Notes under the pieces: model-generated
Seen by the model: the letters and a program-made list of their open reading frames with translations, nothing else
What the model was told of the DNA's origin: nothing
Databases searched by the model: none
Assembly: GCF_015694705.1 (NCBI RefSeq)
Contig: NZ_JADQDR010000010.1
Coordinates: 62,001 to 126,000 of the forward strand
Length of the DNA: 64,000 bases
Direction: 5' to 3'
Source of the DNA: Pontibacter rufus
Lineage (GTDB): Bacteria; Bacteroidota; Bacteroidia; Cytophagales; Hymenobacteraceae
Position numbers and translations under genes: made by a program
Shown: positions 18,475-27,630 of the stretch, piece by piece
Numbering within the stretch: position 1 is the stretch's first letter
Layout: each line of letters opens with the position of its first letter

Positions 18475-19868
18475 TAGTTGAGATATTGGGTTATATCCAC
18501 AATTTTGCCTTCTACAGCGGTGATGGCCGCTACCAGCGGGCTGGCAAGCAGGGTTCTGGCACCAGGCCCCTGGCGGCCTTCAAAGTTACGGTTTGAGGTG
18601 GAAACACAGTAAGCGCCGGCAGGAATCTTGTCCTCATTCATGGCCAGGCAAGCGCTGCAACCCGGCTCCCGCAGCTCAAAGCCTGCATCAGCCAGTATTT
18701 TGTCCAGCCCCTCGGCTTTTGCCTGCGTTTCTACCTGCTTGGATCCGGGCACCACAATGGCTTCCACATGGGGAGCTTTCTGCTTGCCTTTTACATACTC
18801 GGCTACCACACGCAGATCCTCGATGCGCGAGTTGGTGCAGCTGCCGATAAATACATAGCTTATCTCTTTGCCCAGCAGGCTTTCGCCCGGCGCAAAACCC
18901 ATGTATTTGAGAGATTTCTCAAAACTGGCGGCCTCGCCGGCTGCTACATTTGTTGGTATAGCCGTGTGCAGGGCCATGCCCATACCTGGGTTGGTTCCAT
19001 ACGTTATCATGGGCGCAATTGCCTCTGCCTCAAACTTATATTCTGCATCAAATACAGCATCCTCATCCGAGAACAGCGTTCCCCAATAGGCAACGGCCTG
19101 CTCCCATTTCGCGCCCTCCGGCGCATAAGGACGGCCTTTCATATAGGTGAAAGTGGTAGCATCGGGCGCTATCATGCCGCCGCGTGCTCCCATTTCTATA
19201 CTCATGTTGCAAACCGTCATGCGCCCTTCCATACTCAGGCTGCGGATCGCACTGCCTGCATACTCTACAAAATAACCTGTTGCGCCGCCTGTGCCCAATA
19301 CTGAGATGACGTGCAGCACCAGATCTTTGGCAGATACGCCGCGTTGCAGCTGTCCGTCAATGGTGATGCGCATCTTTTTAGGTCTGCTTAGCAGCAGGCA
19401 TTGCGAAGCCATAACCTGCGTTACCTGGCTGGTGCCTATCCCAAAAGCAATAGCGCCAAAAGCACCGTGCGTAGAAGTATGGCTGTCGCCGCACACAATG
19501 GTCATGCCTGGCTGCGTGATGCCCAGTTCAGGCCCTATCACGTGCACAATGCCCTGGTGCTGGTGGCCCAGCCCGAAAAGCTCCACGCCAAACTTCTGGC
19601 AGTTCTCTGTCAGTTTGCTTACCTGGGAGCGGGAAAGCGGATCCTGTATAGGCAGGTGCTGGTTTCTGGTAGGTACGTTATGATCTGCGGTCGCAACTAT
19701 TTGTTCGCGCCGGTACAAAGGCAACCCACGCGCTTCCAGCTCCTCAAAAGCCTGCGGGCTGGTTACCTCGTGTATCAGGTGTTTGTCGATGTAAAATACA
19801 TCAAGTCCACCGGGTATAGAACGCACCACATGCGCATCCCATATTTTATCGACTAATGTCCTGGCCAT
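18474..19868 (-). CDS. leuC: 3-isopropylmalate dehydratase large subunit
   Basis: A 464-residue aconitase-superfamily subunit that carries the 4Fe-4S cluster and isomerises 2- to 3-isopropylmalate. Cluster ligands are visible as Cys in [13 protein letters not shown] and the paired cysteines in [14 protein letters not shown]. Other landmarks are [20 protein letters not shown] and the N-terminal KIWDAHVV. Length is normal for bacterial LeuC. The gene starts 2 bases after the leuA stop and ends on the leuD start codon, so leuA-C-D-B is one tightly packed unit. Confidence 0.97.
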   Translation of the reverse strand: MARTLVDKIWDAHVVRSIPGGLDVFYIDKHLIHEVTSPQAFEELEARGLPLYRREQIVATADHNVPTRNQHLPIQDPLSRSQVSKLTENCQKFGVELFGLGHQHQGIVHVIGPELGITQPGMTIVCGDSHTSTHGAFGAIAFGIGTSQVTQVMASQCLLLSRPKKMRITIDGQLQRGVSAKDLVLHVISVLGTGGATGYFVEYAGSAIRSLSMEGRMTVCNMSIEMGARGGMIAPDATTFTYMKGRPYAPEGAKWEQAVAYWGTLFSDEDAVFDAEYKFEAEAIAPMITYGTNPGMGMALHTAIPTNVAAGEAASFEKSLKYMGFAPGESLLGKEISYVFIGSCTNSRIEDLRVVAEYVKGKQKAPHVEAIVVPGSKQVETQAKAEGLDKILADAGFELREPGCSACLAMNEDKIPAGAYCVSTSNRNFEGRQGPGARTLLASPLVAAITAVEGKIVDITQYLN

Positions 19869-19870
19869 AC

Positions 19871-21037
19871 TTAGCTCGCCGTTACTAAATTTTGTTGTTC
19901 TACCAATACATGCAGATCTTCGTCTACCACTTCTTTTTTAATATCGGCTACGTGCAGGAAGAAAGTATAAGCTTTGTCTAAAGTTGGTTTATCAAAGTCG
20001 TAGCCCAGCTTTTGCAACCTGAATGCCAGCGCTGCGCGTCCGGATCTGGCTGTGAGCACGATAGAAGAATCGTTGACACCCACATCGCGCGGATCAATGA
20101 TTTCGTATGTTTCACGATGCTTGATAACGCCGTCCTGGTGAATGCCACTGGAATGCGAAAAAGCGTTGGCGCCTACAATAGCCTTGTTCGGCTGCACCGG
20201 CATGCGCATCATGTGCGACACCAGGGTGGATGTTTCAGTAAGCAGTTTGCTGTTTATACCTGTCGTCAGGTTGAGGTACGGATGCTGGCGCAGGATCATT
20301 ACCACTTCCTCCAGGGCCGTATTGCCGGCACGCTCTCCTACTCCGTTTATGGTACACTCAATCTGGCGGGCACCATTAATTACACCCGAAATAGAGTTGG
20401 CCGTGGCCAGCCCCAGGTCATTGTGGCAATGTGTGGAAAGGCATACATTCTGAATGCCTTTTACATTTTCGTAAAGGTACTTTATTTTAGCGCCATACTC
20501 CTCCGGCAGGCAATAGCCTGTTGTATCAGGAATGTTCAGCACGGTAGCCCCTGCTTTCACAACGGCCTCGCATACCTGCGCCAGAAATTCATTATCGGTA
20601 CGGCCGGCATCCTCGGCATAAAACTCTACGTCTTCTACAAAGCTTTTGGCCAGCTTAACGGCCTCTACGGCACGTGCCAGCACTTCGTCTTTTGTGGCGC
20701 GGAGCTTATACTTTACATGCAGCTCGGAGGTGCCGATGCCGGTATGAATTCTGGGACGGCGGGCGCTCGTAAGCGCTTCGGCAGCCGTGCGGATATCATT
20801 CTCCACAGCCCGCGAAAGCGCGCAAACCGTCGCCTCTTTTGTTTGGGCAGCAATAGCTTTAACGGCCTCAAAATCTCCCGGGCTTGATACAGGAAAACCT
20901 GCTTCTATCACGTCCACTCCCAAGTGTTCCAGTTGCCGGGCAATAACAAGCTTCTCCTGCATGTTTAATTTACAGCCGGGTACCTGCTCGCCATCGCGGA
21001 GCGTCGTATCAAATATTTGTATTTTCTGATCGGACAT
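19871..21037 (-). CDS. leuA: 2-isopropylmalate synthase, short form without regulatory domain
   Basis: A 388-residue enzyme that condenses acetyl-CoA with 2-oxoisovalerate, committing carbon to leucine. The TIM-barrel catalytic domain is complete: [14 protein letters not shown] at the N-terminus, the metal motif [23 protein letters not shown] and [12 protein letters not shown]. The chain stops after the linker helices ([20 protein letters not shown]). Full-length LeuA is about 500 residues and ends in a leucine-binding dimer domain, which is absent here, so leucine feedback on the enzyme is probably lost or different. It is the first leu gene; its upstream 165 bases are shared with a divergent gene and contain no leader ORF. 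Confidence 0.94.
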   Translation of the reverse strand: MSDQKIQIFDTTLRDGEQVPGCKLNMQEKLVIARQLEHLGVDVIEAGFPVSSPGDFEAVKAIAAQTKEATVCALSRAVENDIRTAAEALTSARRPRIHTGIGTSELHVKYKLRATKDEVLARAVEAVKLAKSFVEDVEFYAEDAGRTDNEFLAQVCEAVVKAGATVLNIPDTTGYCLPEEYGAKIKYLYENVKGIQNVCLSTHCHNDLGLATANSISGVINGARQIECTINGVGERAGNTALEEVVMILRQHPYLNLTTGINSKLLTETSTLVSHMMRMPVQPNKAIVGANAFSHSSGIHQDGVIKHRETYEIIDPRDVGVNDSSIVLTARSGRAALAFRLQKLGYDFDKPTLDKAYTFFLHVADIKKEVVDEDLHVLVEQQNLVTAS

Positions 21038-21150
21038 CTTTTATTTGGTCTTTAAAGCAGAAACATTCTTTATACCTGATCGCAAGTAGCGAACTTTACT
21101 GCTGCGCCAAAAACCAACTTTAAGCTGGCTTACTATTTCTAAAAGCTGCC

Positions 21151-21158
21151 TATCTTTG
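21151..21158 (+). promoter_or_regulatory. candidate -7 element (TATCTTTG)
   Basis: TATCTTTG matches the Bacteroidota -7 consensus TAnnTTTG, 45 bases before the start of the gene at 21203. A clear -33 TTTG is not seen at the usual spacing, so confidence is modest. Confidence 0.45.
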
Positions 21159-21202
21159 TGTAATCTACTGACAGCTACAACCTTATAATTAAATCCGTTA
21201 CG

Positions 21203-22747
21203 ATGCCTAACGAAGTGACAGATCCTGTTTTTCAGTTAATTAAATCGCTGACACGCTCCGAGAAGAGGCATTTCCGGTTATTTACCAACCGGCAGGGCTC
21301 TACCGACGGGCTTAAATTTCTGCAGCTTTTTGATGCCATGGACAAACAGGCACAATATGACGAAGAAAAAATTCTGGAGCAGGCGCCCCGTATTAAAAAA
21401 GAGCAGCTCGCAAACCTCAAAGCTAATTTATACAAGCAGTTGCTCTCCAGCCTGCGCCTCTACCATGCCAACCATAATCCAGATATCCAGTTGCAGGAGC
21501 AACTCGGCTATGCCCGCATTCTCTACAACAAAGGATTTTACCAGCAGAGCCTGAAAATACTGGACAAGGTAAAGGTGGCGGCACGGCAGGCAGAGCTCCC
21601 GCATATAGCACTGTTGGCTATTGATTTCGAAAAGCAGATAGAGTCGCAGTACATTACCAGGAGCCTGCGTGGCAGAGCTGAGGCGCTGTCGGCGGAGGCT
21701 ATGGAACTGTCCAGGCATGTTTCGCAGGAGCATGAATTATCTAATGCTTCGCTGCGCCTGTACGGGCTCTACCTGCAAACCGGCCATGCCCGCAACCAGG
21801 AAGACTTCGCACAGATGAAAGCATTCTTCAAGGCCAACCTACCGGAAATTGATCTGAAAACGGCAACCTTTATAGAAAAAATCCATTACTACCAGGCCTA
21901 TGTATGGTACCTGTATGTAATTCAGGATTTTAAGGCCTGCTACCGCTATGCCCAGAAGTGGGTAGATTTGTTCGAAGAAAATCCGAACCTCAAGCACACC
22001 CATACTACCCTGTATATCAAAGGACTGCACAATTTGCTGGCCGCGCTTTACAACCTGCAGTACTACAGCAAGTTTAAGCAGGTACTGGAGGACATGGAGC
22101 GCTTTGCCGCGGACAAGACCAGGCGCAGCAGCCCCAACATCGATCTGCTGCTTTTTATGTACCTCAACAACAACCGGATAAATGCCTACTTTATGCGGGG
22201 CGCTTTCTCGGAGGGAATTCAAATTATTCCCGAACTGCTTGAGCAGCTAACATTGCGCCAGCAGCAACTGGACCCGCACCGCATGCTGGTATTTTACTTT
22301 AAAATTGCCAGCTTATACTTTGGCAGCGGCGACAATCATTCTGCTATCAAATACCTGAACAAGATTATTCAGGCGAAAGACAGCAGCCTGCGGGAGGACA
22401 TCCAGTGCTTTGCCCGCATCCTGAACCTGATAGCGCACTACGAAGCCGGCGAAGATTATGAACTGGAGTACCAGATACGGTCTGTTTACCGGTTTCTGGG
22501 CAAAATGAACGAGCAGCAACAGATGCAAATCGAGATTTTTAAGTTTCTGCGCAATGTCGGCACCATTACCCCACTTGAATTGAAAGGCGCCTTTATCACA
22601 CTTAAAGAAAAGCTGATAGCCATTGCTGCCCAGCCTTTTGAAAGAAGACCCTTTTTATACCTGGATATTATTTCGTGGCTGGAAAGCAAAATTGAGCAGG
22701 TACCCGTGCAGGAAATTATGGCCCGGAAGTTTAAGCAGTTGAAGTAA
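21203..22747 (+). CDS. uncharacterised helical-repeat protein
   Basis: A 514-residue protein I do not recognise by name. There is no signal peptide or membrane segment. The composition is strongly helical, with repeated amphipathic pairs such as LGYARILYNKGFYQQSLKILDKV-type units (spread over residues ~95-420), as in TPR or other alpha-solenoid scaffolds. The N-terminus is basic and charged (PVFQLIKSLTRSEKRHFRLF), as in families conserved across Bacteroidota. It is transcribed divergently from leuA with a shared 165-base spacer, but nothing links it functionally to leucine synthesis. It is probably a cytosolic protein-protein interaction scaffold. Confidence 0.75.
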   Translation: MPNEVTDPVFQLIKSLTRSEKRHFRLFTNRQGSTDGLKFLQLFDAMDKQAQYDEEKILEQAPRIKKEQLANLKANLYKQLLSSLRLYHANHNPDIQLQEQLGYARILYNKGFYQQSLKILDKVKVAARQAELPHIALLAIDFEKQIESQYITRSLRGRAEALSAEAMELSRHVSQEHELSNASLRLYGLYLQTGHARNQEDFAQMKAFFKANLPEIDLKTATFIEKIHYYQAYVWYLYVIQDFKACYRYAQKWVDLFEENPNLKHTHTTLYIKGLHNLLAALYNLQYYSKFKQVLEDMERFAADKTRRSSPNIDLLLFMYLNNNRINAYFMRGAFSEGIQIIPELLEQLTLRQQQLDPHRMLVFYFKIASLYFGSGDNHSAIKYLNKIIQAKDSSLREDIQCFARILNLIAHYEAGEDYELEYQIRSVYRFLGKMNEQQQMQIEIFKFLRNVGTITPLELKGAFITLKEKLIAIAAQPFERRPFLYLDIISWLESKIEQVPVQEIMARKFKQLK

Positions 22748-22861
22748 GCTGATGAAGATTTTGTGAATACAGTACCAATCAGGAGGTTGAAATAGGCAAA
22801 ATACAACAGGTGGATACAACAATAAATATTGTAATTATCCGGGCAGAATTAACTTAACGTA

Positions 22862-22952
22862 TTTTGTCATCCTGCAGGAATTTTATCAGCGCACTTTATA
22901 TCCGCTTAATAAGCCTTACACATACTTGTCAACGGGATTCTTTCAGAATGAC
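22862..22952. repeat. interspersed palindromic repeat, GTCATCCTG type, copy 2
   Basis: Starts TTTTGTCATCCTGCAGGAAT and ends with the partly inverted GATTCTTTCAGAATGACA (22935-22952). It matches the ends of the element at 4306-4410, though the interior differs. It fills the spacer between the convergent helical-repeat gene and the permease gene. Confidence 0.5.
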
Positions 22953-22996
22953 ATCATATGTTTATACTTCAAACTATTTTTGTACAGCTACTTATT

Positions 22997-24763
22997 TTAA
23001 ATAACAAGCCTTACGCCTCCCAGCTCCTGCAGTCCATACACGAAGCGGTCGCCGGGCGAACCTATAAACATAAAGTTCTTGGGTATGTTCCACTTACGGG
23101 AGAGTTCCTGTATTAATTCAGGCCCGAAATGTCCCCTTATAGTTACAAAATCCACGTCTATATCGGGATAAGCTCTGTCCAGTACATCTACCTCATCCAT
23201 GAGCTTATGCAGTGGCTCTTCTCCGTCGCCCAGCACGTTTACAATCTTGATACGGTTGGTATGCTCATTTTCCTCTATATAACGCATTACCTGGTTGATG
23301 TTGGCGATGTTGTCTCCCCGAGTAAAGAACACAAACTCCTGCGACTTGATTTCTGTGATCAGGCGTTTCAGGGCGTAAGAGGTAAAAGGTAGTATTCTTT
23401 CCAGCGGATCTTCTATCTGCTTTATCAGGTAAGTGAAAAGACGCAGAATACGGATGCGGTACAGCATAATAAGTACCAAAGATACAGTTGGAACGAAGTA
23501 TTTAAGGAAAACCAGCAGATATTCCGGGTTGAGAATAGCATTGCCAAACAAGGCTGCCAGCACAGCGGAGATGGCCACAAACAGGGCTAAGCCTTTGGCT
23601 CGCACAGGCCGCGGCAACCGGTTACGACGCATCTTAAGTAAGATGTTGCCAAACCCGAAAAGCACCATCACCGACAGAAAAGAGATAGTATAAACGCCTG
23701 CCAGCGCTCCTAAATCACCCGCTGTGATCAGCAGAATAGAGACGCACAGCAGAAAGAAGCTGATCATAATCAGGTAGGCCGATCCCCGCTTGTTTGTGAT
23801 CAGCAAAAACTGCGGCAGGCAGCGGTCCAGCGTCATACGGTGTACGAGGCCTGTAACGCCTACATACGATGTCAGAACAGCCCCGCTTAGTACCAGGGCT
23901 GCATCTACCGAGATAAGTATAGAAAGCCAGTTGCCACCGGCAATTTCGCCCAAGTAAGCGAGCAAAGCGTTTTGCTGCCCCGGCACTTCTCCCATCGGAA
24001 TGATCGCCAGCACTAAAAAAGCCGTAAGCGGGTTAAAGATGGTAACTGCCAGCCACATGTTGCGCAGCGTTTTGGGAAAGACACCCGGCTCCTGCTCCTC
24101 CACAAAGTTAGCCGAGCTCTCGAAACCTGAAATTCCCAGCATAGCAGCCGCAAAACCGAAAAATAATGCCTCCCAGATACTGCCCGGCAACGGCATACTA
24201 TAGTTCATTTCCAGGATGCTGAAGCCGTGGCTGAACAAATAAAAGCCACCTACCAGCACCAGCAGTGTAAGGGTGGAGATGTGCGTAATGAAGATAAACA
24301 CTGCCACGATTGATGATTCGCCGATGCCCAGTATGGTGAGCCCCATAAACACTGCCAGCAGCCCCACAGTAGCATAAATAATCGGTAAGCCTTCCCACAA
24401 GTGGTGCACATAATGCATGGCCTCGTTAGCCGAGATTACAGCAGTGGCCATATACGACAACAGGGTAAGGCAGGCAGCCATTGAAGCTGTTTGCTTGCTG
24501 GTAGTATTAAGCAGCGCGTTATATGCTCCGCCATTCAGCGGGAGTGCCCCTACCACTTCGCCATAGATTTTCCGGAACAGATACAACACGCCGCCCACCA
24601 TCAGAAGCGATATCCAGGCGTACTGCCCGGCATAAATAATGGCTAAAGCTGAAACATATAGACAGGAAGAGGTTATATCGTTTCCGCAGATAGCAGTGGC
24701 GGATAATTCTTTGAGTTTAGGCGCATGCGAGGTAGAAATAGCATTGTTCAGATTTTTTTCCAT
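22997..24763 (-). CDS. APC-family permease with C-terminal cytosolic domain
   Basis: A 588-residue amino acid-polyamine-organocation superfamily transporter. About twelve hydrophobic segments occupy residues ~20-430. The first carries the unwound-helix signature AICGNDITSSCLY, and the third region has PLNGGAYNALLNT, both typical of the family's substrate site. The last ~140 residues are hydrophilic (NQVMRYIEENEHTNRIKIVNV, HFGPELIQELSRKW) and resemble a universal-stress-like or regulatory domain. The substrate is probably an amino acid, but this cannot be read from sequence. It sits between the leu-ilv and fucose blocks, transcribed on its own. Confidence 0.88.
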   Translation of the reverse strand: MEKNLNNAISTSHAPKLKELSATAICGNDITSSCLYVSALAIIYAGQYAWISLLMVGGVLYLFRKIYGEVVGALPLNGGAYNALLNTTSKQTASMAACLTLLSYMATAVISANEAMHYVHHLWEGLPIIYATVGLLAVFMGLTILGIGESSIVAVFIFITHISTLTLLVLVGGFYLFSHGFSILEMNYSMPLPGSIWEALFFGFAAAMLGISGFESSANFVEEQEPGVFPKTLRNMWLAVTIFNPLTAFLVLAIIPMGEVPGQQNALLAYLGEIAGGNWLSILISVDAALVLSGAVLTSYVGVTGLVHRMTLDRCLPQFLLITNKRGSAYLIMISFFLLCVSILLITAGDLGALAGVYTISFLSVMVLFGFGNILLKMRRNRLPRPVRAKGLALFVAISAVLAALFGNAILNPEYLLVFLKYFVPTVSLVLIMLYRIRILRLFTYLIKQIEDPLERILPFTSYALKRLITEIKSQEFVFFTRGDNIANINQVMRYIEENEHTNRIKIVNVLGDGEEPLHKLMDEVDVLDRAYPDIDVDFVTIRGHFGPELIQELSRKWNIPKNFMFIGSPGDRFVYGLQELGGVRLVI

Positions 24764-25008
24764 GGGAGTAAGTTGAAGAAAACAGCACTGCCAAAGGTGT
24801 ATATGTATCCTAATGCCAAAAGTTTCAATACAATCGATATATTAAACATTAGCTTCTGGTACTTACCGAAGTATAGGTTCAAAAGGCGTGTAAGTTGAGC
24901 TGTTGCATGCCAAATCTCGTCAGGCAGGTATGAGAAACCGGCCTGAACTTTCTCATACTTGCTTCTGCCAGGTTACAGGAAATCCGCTCCAATCATAACA
25001 GATGAAAT

Positions 25009-25043
25009 AAAAAAACCTGCTAACATCATGCTGCAGGTTTTTT
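25009..25043 (-). terminator. terminator at the end of the fucose operon
   Basis: Arms 25009-25020 and 25033-25043 pair as AAAAAACCTGC/GCAGGTTTTTT around a 12-base loop, 16 bases after the fucose dehydrogenase stop on the minus strand. The T-run is on the correct side. The remaining spacer to the permease start (24764-25008) has no gene. Confidence 0.82.
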
Positions 25044-25058
25044 GAATATTGTTAGGGA

Positions 25059-25838
25059 TTACAAAGCCCGGTCGAGATGCACATAGCCGCCATCCACATG
25101 AATGAGCTGCCCGGTGGTATGGCTGGAGCGGGAAGAGAGCAGGAAAGCCACCGCATTGGCTATCTCATCACAGGTTGTCATCCGCTTTTCCAGTGGTATT
25201 CTGTCGGTTATTACCTTAAGCCTGCCTGCCGGATCCTCAAACGTATTTATCCAGGATGCATACTGGGGCGTCCAAGCTTCGGCTACAATTACGGCGTTTA
25301 CCCTGATGCTGTGGGGCAACAATTCTACAGCCCATTCGCGCGTTAAGGCATTGCGGGCACCATTAGAAGCAGCATACCCTGATGTGCCGCCCTGCCCGGT
25401 TTCTGCTGTTTTGGAGCTGATATTCACAATGGCACCCTTTGATTGCCGGAGGGCAGGCAAAGCATAATGTGCCATCAGGTAATAATGCACCACACTGTTG
25501 TGGAGCGAAGCTACAAAGGCATCATAGCTGCCGTTTTCCAGGCTTACACCATCGTTTAAACCGGCATTGTTTACCAACCCGTCAATTCTGCCGCACTTCT
25601 GCATTACCTCCTGAATCGCTTTTTTACATGCCTCCGGATCAGTCAGTTCCGCTATAACCTGCAGGGCATCACCTCCCGCGGCCTTTACTTCAGTAACTAC
25701 TTTCTGGTTATCCTGTTCATTCCGGCCCACTATTACAGGTATGGCGCCTTCGGCAGCCAGTACTTTAACGATCCCCTCGCCAATGCCCTTTGCCCCGCCT
25801 GTAACAACAATTACTTTACCTTTTAGCTCTAAGTCCAT
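25059..25838 (-). CDS. SDR-family L-fucose dehydrogenase (predicted)
   Basis: A 259-residue short-chain dehydrogenase. The NAD(P) motif is VVTGGAKGIGEG, followed by NNAGLNDG and the catalytic Ser in NISSKTAE. The usual YxxxK is read here as Tyr-Ala-Ala-Ser-Asn, confirmed in the DNA (AAT codon), so the general-base lysine appears replaced. By operon context it should oxidise L-fucose to the lactone. The start at 25838 was chosen because the ORF upstream of it is only an out-of-gene extension overlapping the lactonase gene; this leaves a 16-base gap to that gene. Its substrate is inferred from its neighbours. Confidence 0.88.
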   Translation of the reverse strand: MDLELKGKVIVVTGGAKGIGEGIVKVLAAEGAIPVIVGRNEQDNQKVVTEVKAAGGDALQVIAELTDPEACKKAIQEVMQKCGRIDGLVNNAGLNDGVSLENGSYDAFVASLHNSVVHYYLMAHYALPALRQSKGAIVNISSKTAETGQGGTSGYAASNGARNALTREWAVELLPHSIRVNAVIVAEAWTPQYASWINTFEDPAGRLKVITDRIPLEKRMTTCDEIANAVAFLLSSRSSHTTGQLIHVDGGYVHLDRAL

Positions 25839-25854
25839 GTTATTGGTTTCTGTA

Positions 25855-26685
25855 TCAAGACAAGTGATAGAAGCTGGCAGCATTACGGCCGAAGAGTTTC
25901 GCCTGCTCTGCCTGGCTAAAAGAAGAAAAATAGTCCGTAACAATGCCCAGCATCTCTTCGTAAGTCGCCGCCAGCAGGCACACGGGCCAGTCAGAACCAT
26001 ACAGGAGCCGTTCCGTCCCGAATGTATCCACCAGGGTATCCAGGTAGCGCGAAAAGTCCTCCTTTTTCCAACCTTTCCAGTTTGCCTCTGTAACCATACC
26101 CGATACTTTGCAATACACATTTTCGTATCCGGCAAAAGCCCTGATGCGCTGCTTCCAGGCATCATACCCATTGTCTTTGATGCGCGGTTTAGCCAGGTGG
26201 TCAATTACAAATGGCTGATCAGGAAAGGCAGCCACAAATGACTGTGTATACGCCAGCTGGTCCGGGAAAATAAGGATGTCGTAAGTATAGCCATACCTGG
26301 CCAGTTTCCGGATGCCATTTTTAAATTCAGGTTCAAGCATCAGCGCCTTGTTGCTGTGCCCCTGTAACACATACCGGAAACCTTTCAACTTATCAAACCG
26401 GCTGTAATACGCCAGCGTGTCTTCTATATCTGCTGCCTGCAGCTCTATCCAGCCCACGACGCCTTTGATAAAATCATGCTGCTGCGCCAGTTCCAGCAAA
26501 AATTCATTTTCGGTTTCCGGCTCGGCAGACTGCACGAGCACACACCCGTCGAAACCATTCTGCTGCAACAGCGGCTGTAAATCTTCCGGAAGAAAATCTT
26601 TCCGGATAGCTGGCATTTCTTCTGTTATCCAGTTATCCCGCACCGGATCGAACTTCCAGAAGTGTTGGTGTGCATCAATCTTCAT
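25855..26685 (-). CDS. amidohydrolase-family L-fuconolactonase (predicted)
   Basis: A 276-residue TIM-barrel hydrolase of the COG3618 lactonase group. The metal-binding HxH is at the N-terminus (KIDAHQHFWKFD), followed by QSAEPETENEFLLELA, a conserved His in FVIDHLAKP and the C-terminal Asp in LLYGSDWPVCLL. It is predicted to open L-fuconolactone to L-fuconate. Its start overlaps the end of the FAH-family gene by 11 bases and the next gene follows 16 bases on, so it is inside a tight operon. Relatives act on rhamnonolactone or 2-pyrone dicarboxylate, and the fucose assignment rests on the flanking genes. Confidence 0.92.
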   Translation of the reverse strand: MKIDAHQHFWKFDPVRDNWITEEMPAIRKDFLPEDLQPLLQQNGFDGCVLVQSAEPETENEFLLELAQQHDFIKGVVGWIELQAADIEDTLAYYSRFDKLKGFRYVLQGHSNKALMLEPEFKNGIRKLARYGYTYDILIFPDQLAYTQSFVAAFPDQPFVIDHLAKPRIKDNGYDAWKQRIRAFAGYENVYCKVSGMVTEANWKGWKKEDFSRYLDTLVDTFGTERLLYGSDWPVCLLAATYEEMLGIVTDYFSSFSQAEQAKLFGRNAASFYHLS

Positions 26686-27529
26686 AGGCTTTAACCGTTT
26701 GTGTGGCTGTGCCTAGCCCATCTATGCCTAATGTCACCACATCGCCTTCTTTCAGGTATACCTGCGGATGCATGCCCAGGCCTACGCCGGCCGGTGTGCC
26801 TGTCGTAATCAGATCACCGGGCAGCAGCGTCATAAACTGGCTCAGGTATGAAATTAGAAACGGTACTTTGAAGATGAGATTCGCCGTGGTGCCGTCCTGC
26901 ATCATGTTATCGTTTACAGTGAGCCACAGCCGCAGATTGTTTATATCACCCAGTTCGTCGGGCGTTACCAGATAAGGGCCTACGGGTGCAAACGTGTCGT
27001 TGCTTTTTCCCTTTACCCATTGTCCGCCCCGCTCCAGTTGAAAGGCGCGTTCACTGTAGTCGTTGTGCAGCGCGTAACCGGCTACATACGCCAAAGCATC
27101 TTCTTCCGAAACATAGCTCGCCTTTTTACCGATTATCACGGCAAGCTCTACCTCCCAGTCCAGCTTCTCTGCATTTTTAGGAATGATGACGTCATCATTG
27201 GGGCCGCATAGGGCCGAGGTTGCTTTAAAAAACACGATAGGTTCCTGCGGAATGGCTGCATTAGTTTCTTTGGCATGATCGGCGTAGTTTAACCCTATGC
27301 AGATAATTTTGGACGGACGGGCAATGGCCGGGCCAAAACGAACACCGGCTGGGATCTGCGGCAGCTGTTCTTTGTGTTGCTGAACATAGCTTTTCAGCCG
27401 CTCTAAACCATTGTGTTGGAAGAACTGCTCATTATAATCTTCACCGAAAGCCGACACATCATACTGTACATCGTTATGAACCACACCGGCTTTTTCCTGC
27501 CCCGGCTCACCAAATCTGAATAGTTTCAT
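26675..27529 (-). CDS. fumarylacetoacetate hydrolase-family protein, predicted 2,4-diketo-3-deoxy-L-fuconate hydrolase
   Basis: A 284-residue FAH-fold hydrolase. The substrate/metal core is visible as CIGLNYADHAKETNA, the acidic metal ligands in LDWEVELAVIIGK and the downstream Asp, with GYALHNDYSERAFQLE and TGTPAGVGLG completing the family signature. In the non-phosphorylating fucose route this enzyme cleaves 2,4-diketo-3-deoxy-L-fuconate to pyruvate and L-lactate. It overlaps the lactonase gene by 11 bases and is preceded by a 101-base gap after the second SDR. Sequence alone would also fit ureidoglycolate lyase annotation; the context favours the sugar-acid role. Confidence 0.92.
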   Translation of the reverse strand: MKLFRFGEPGQEKAGVVHNDVQYDVSAFGEDYNEQFFQHNGLERLKSYVQQHKEQLPQIPAGVRFGPAIARPSKIICIGLNYADHAKETNAAIPQEPIVFFKATSALCGPNDDVIIPKNAEKLDWEVELAVIIGKKASYVSEEDALAYVAGYALHNDYSERAFQLERGGQWVKGKSNDTFAPVGPYLVTPDELGDINNLRLWLTVNDNMMQDGTTANLIFKVPFLISYLSQFMTLLPGDLITTGTPAGVGLGMHPQVYLKEGDVVTLGIDGLGTATQTVKAYED

Positions 27530-27630
27530 ACTTTATTTTCAGGTTTAAAAGGAATAAGGAATAATATACAGCAGGGAAACAAAGCTGCCCCTGCCGGAAC
27601 TGTAAATCTTATGCTCTGATCTTTTGCTGC

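Noticed and set aside
21038..21202. Leader peptide or attenuator upstream of leuA
   Set aside because: The minus strand of this spacer has only a four-codon ORF and no terminator.
25839..26204. N-terminal extension of the fucose dehydrogenase ORF
   Set aside because: It overlaps the lactonase gene in another frame and the SDR fold starts at the Met encoded at 25838.
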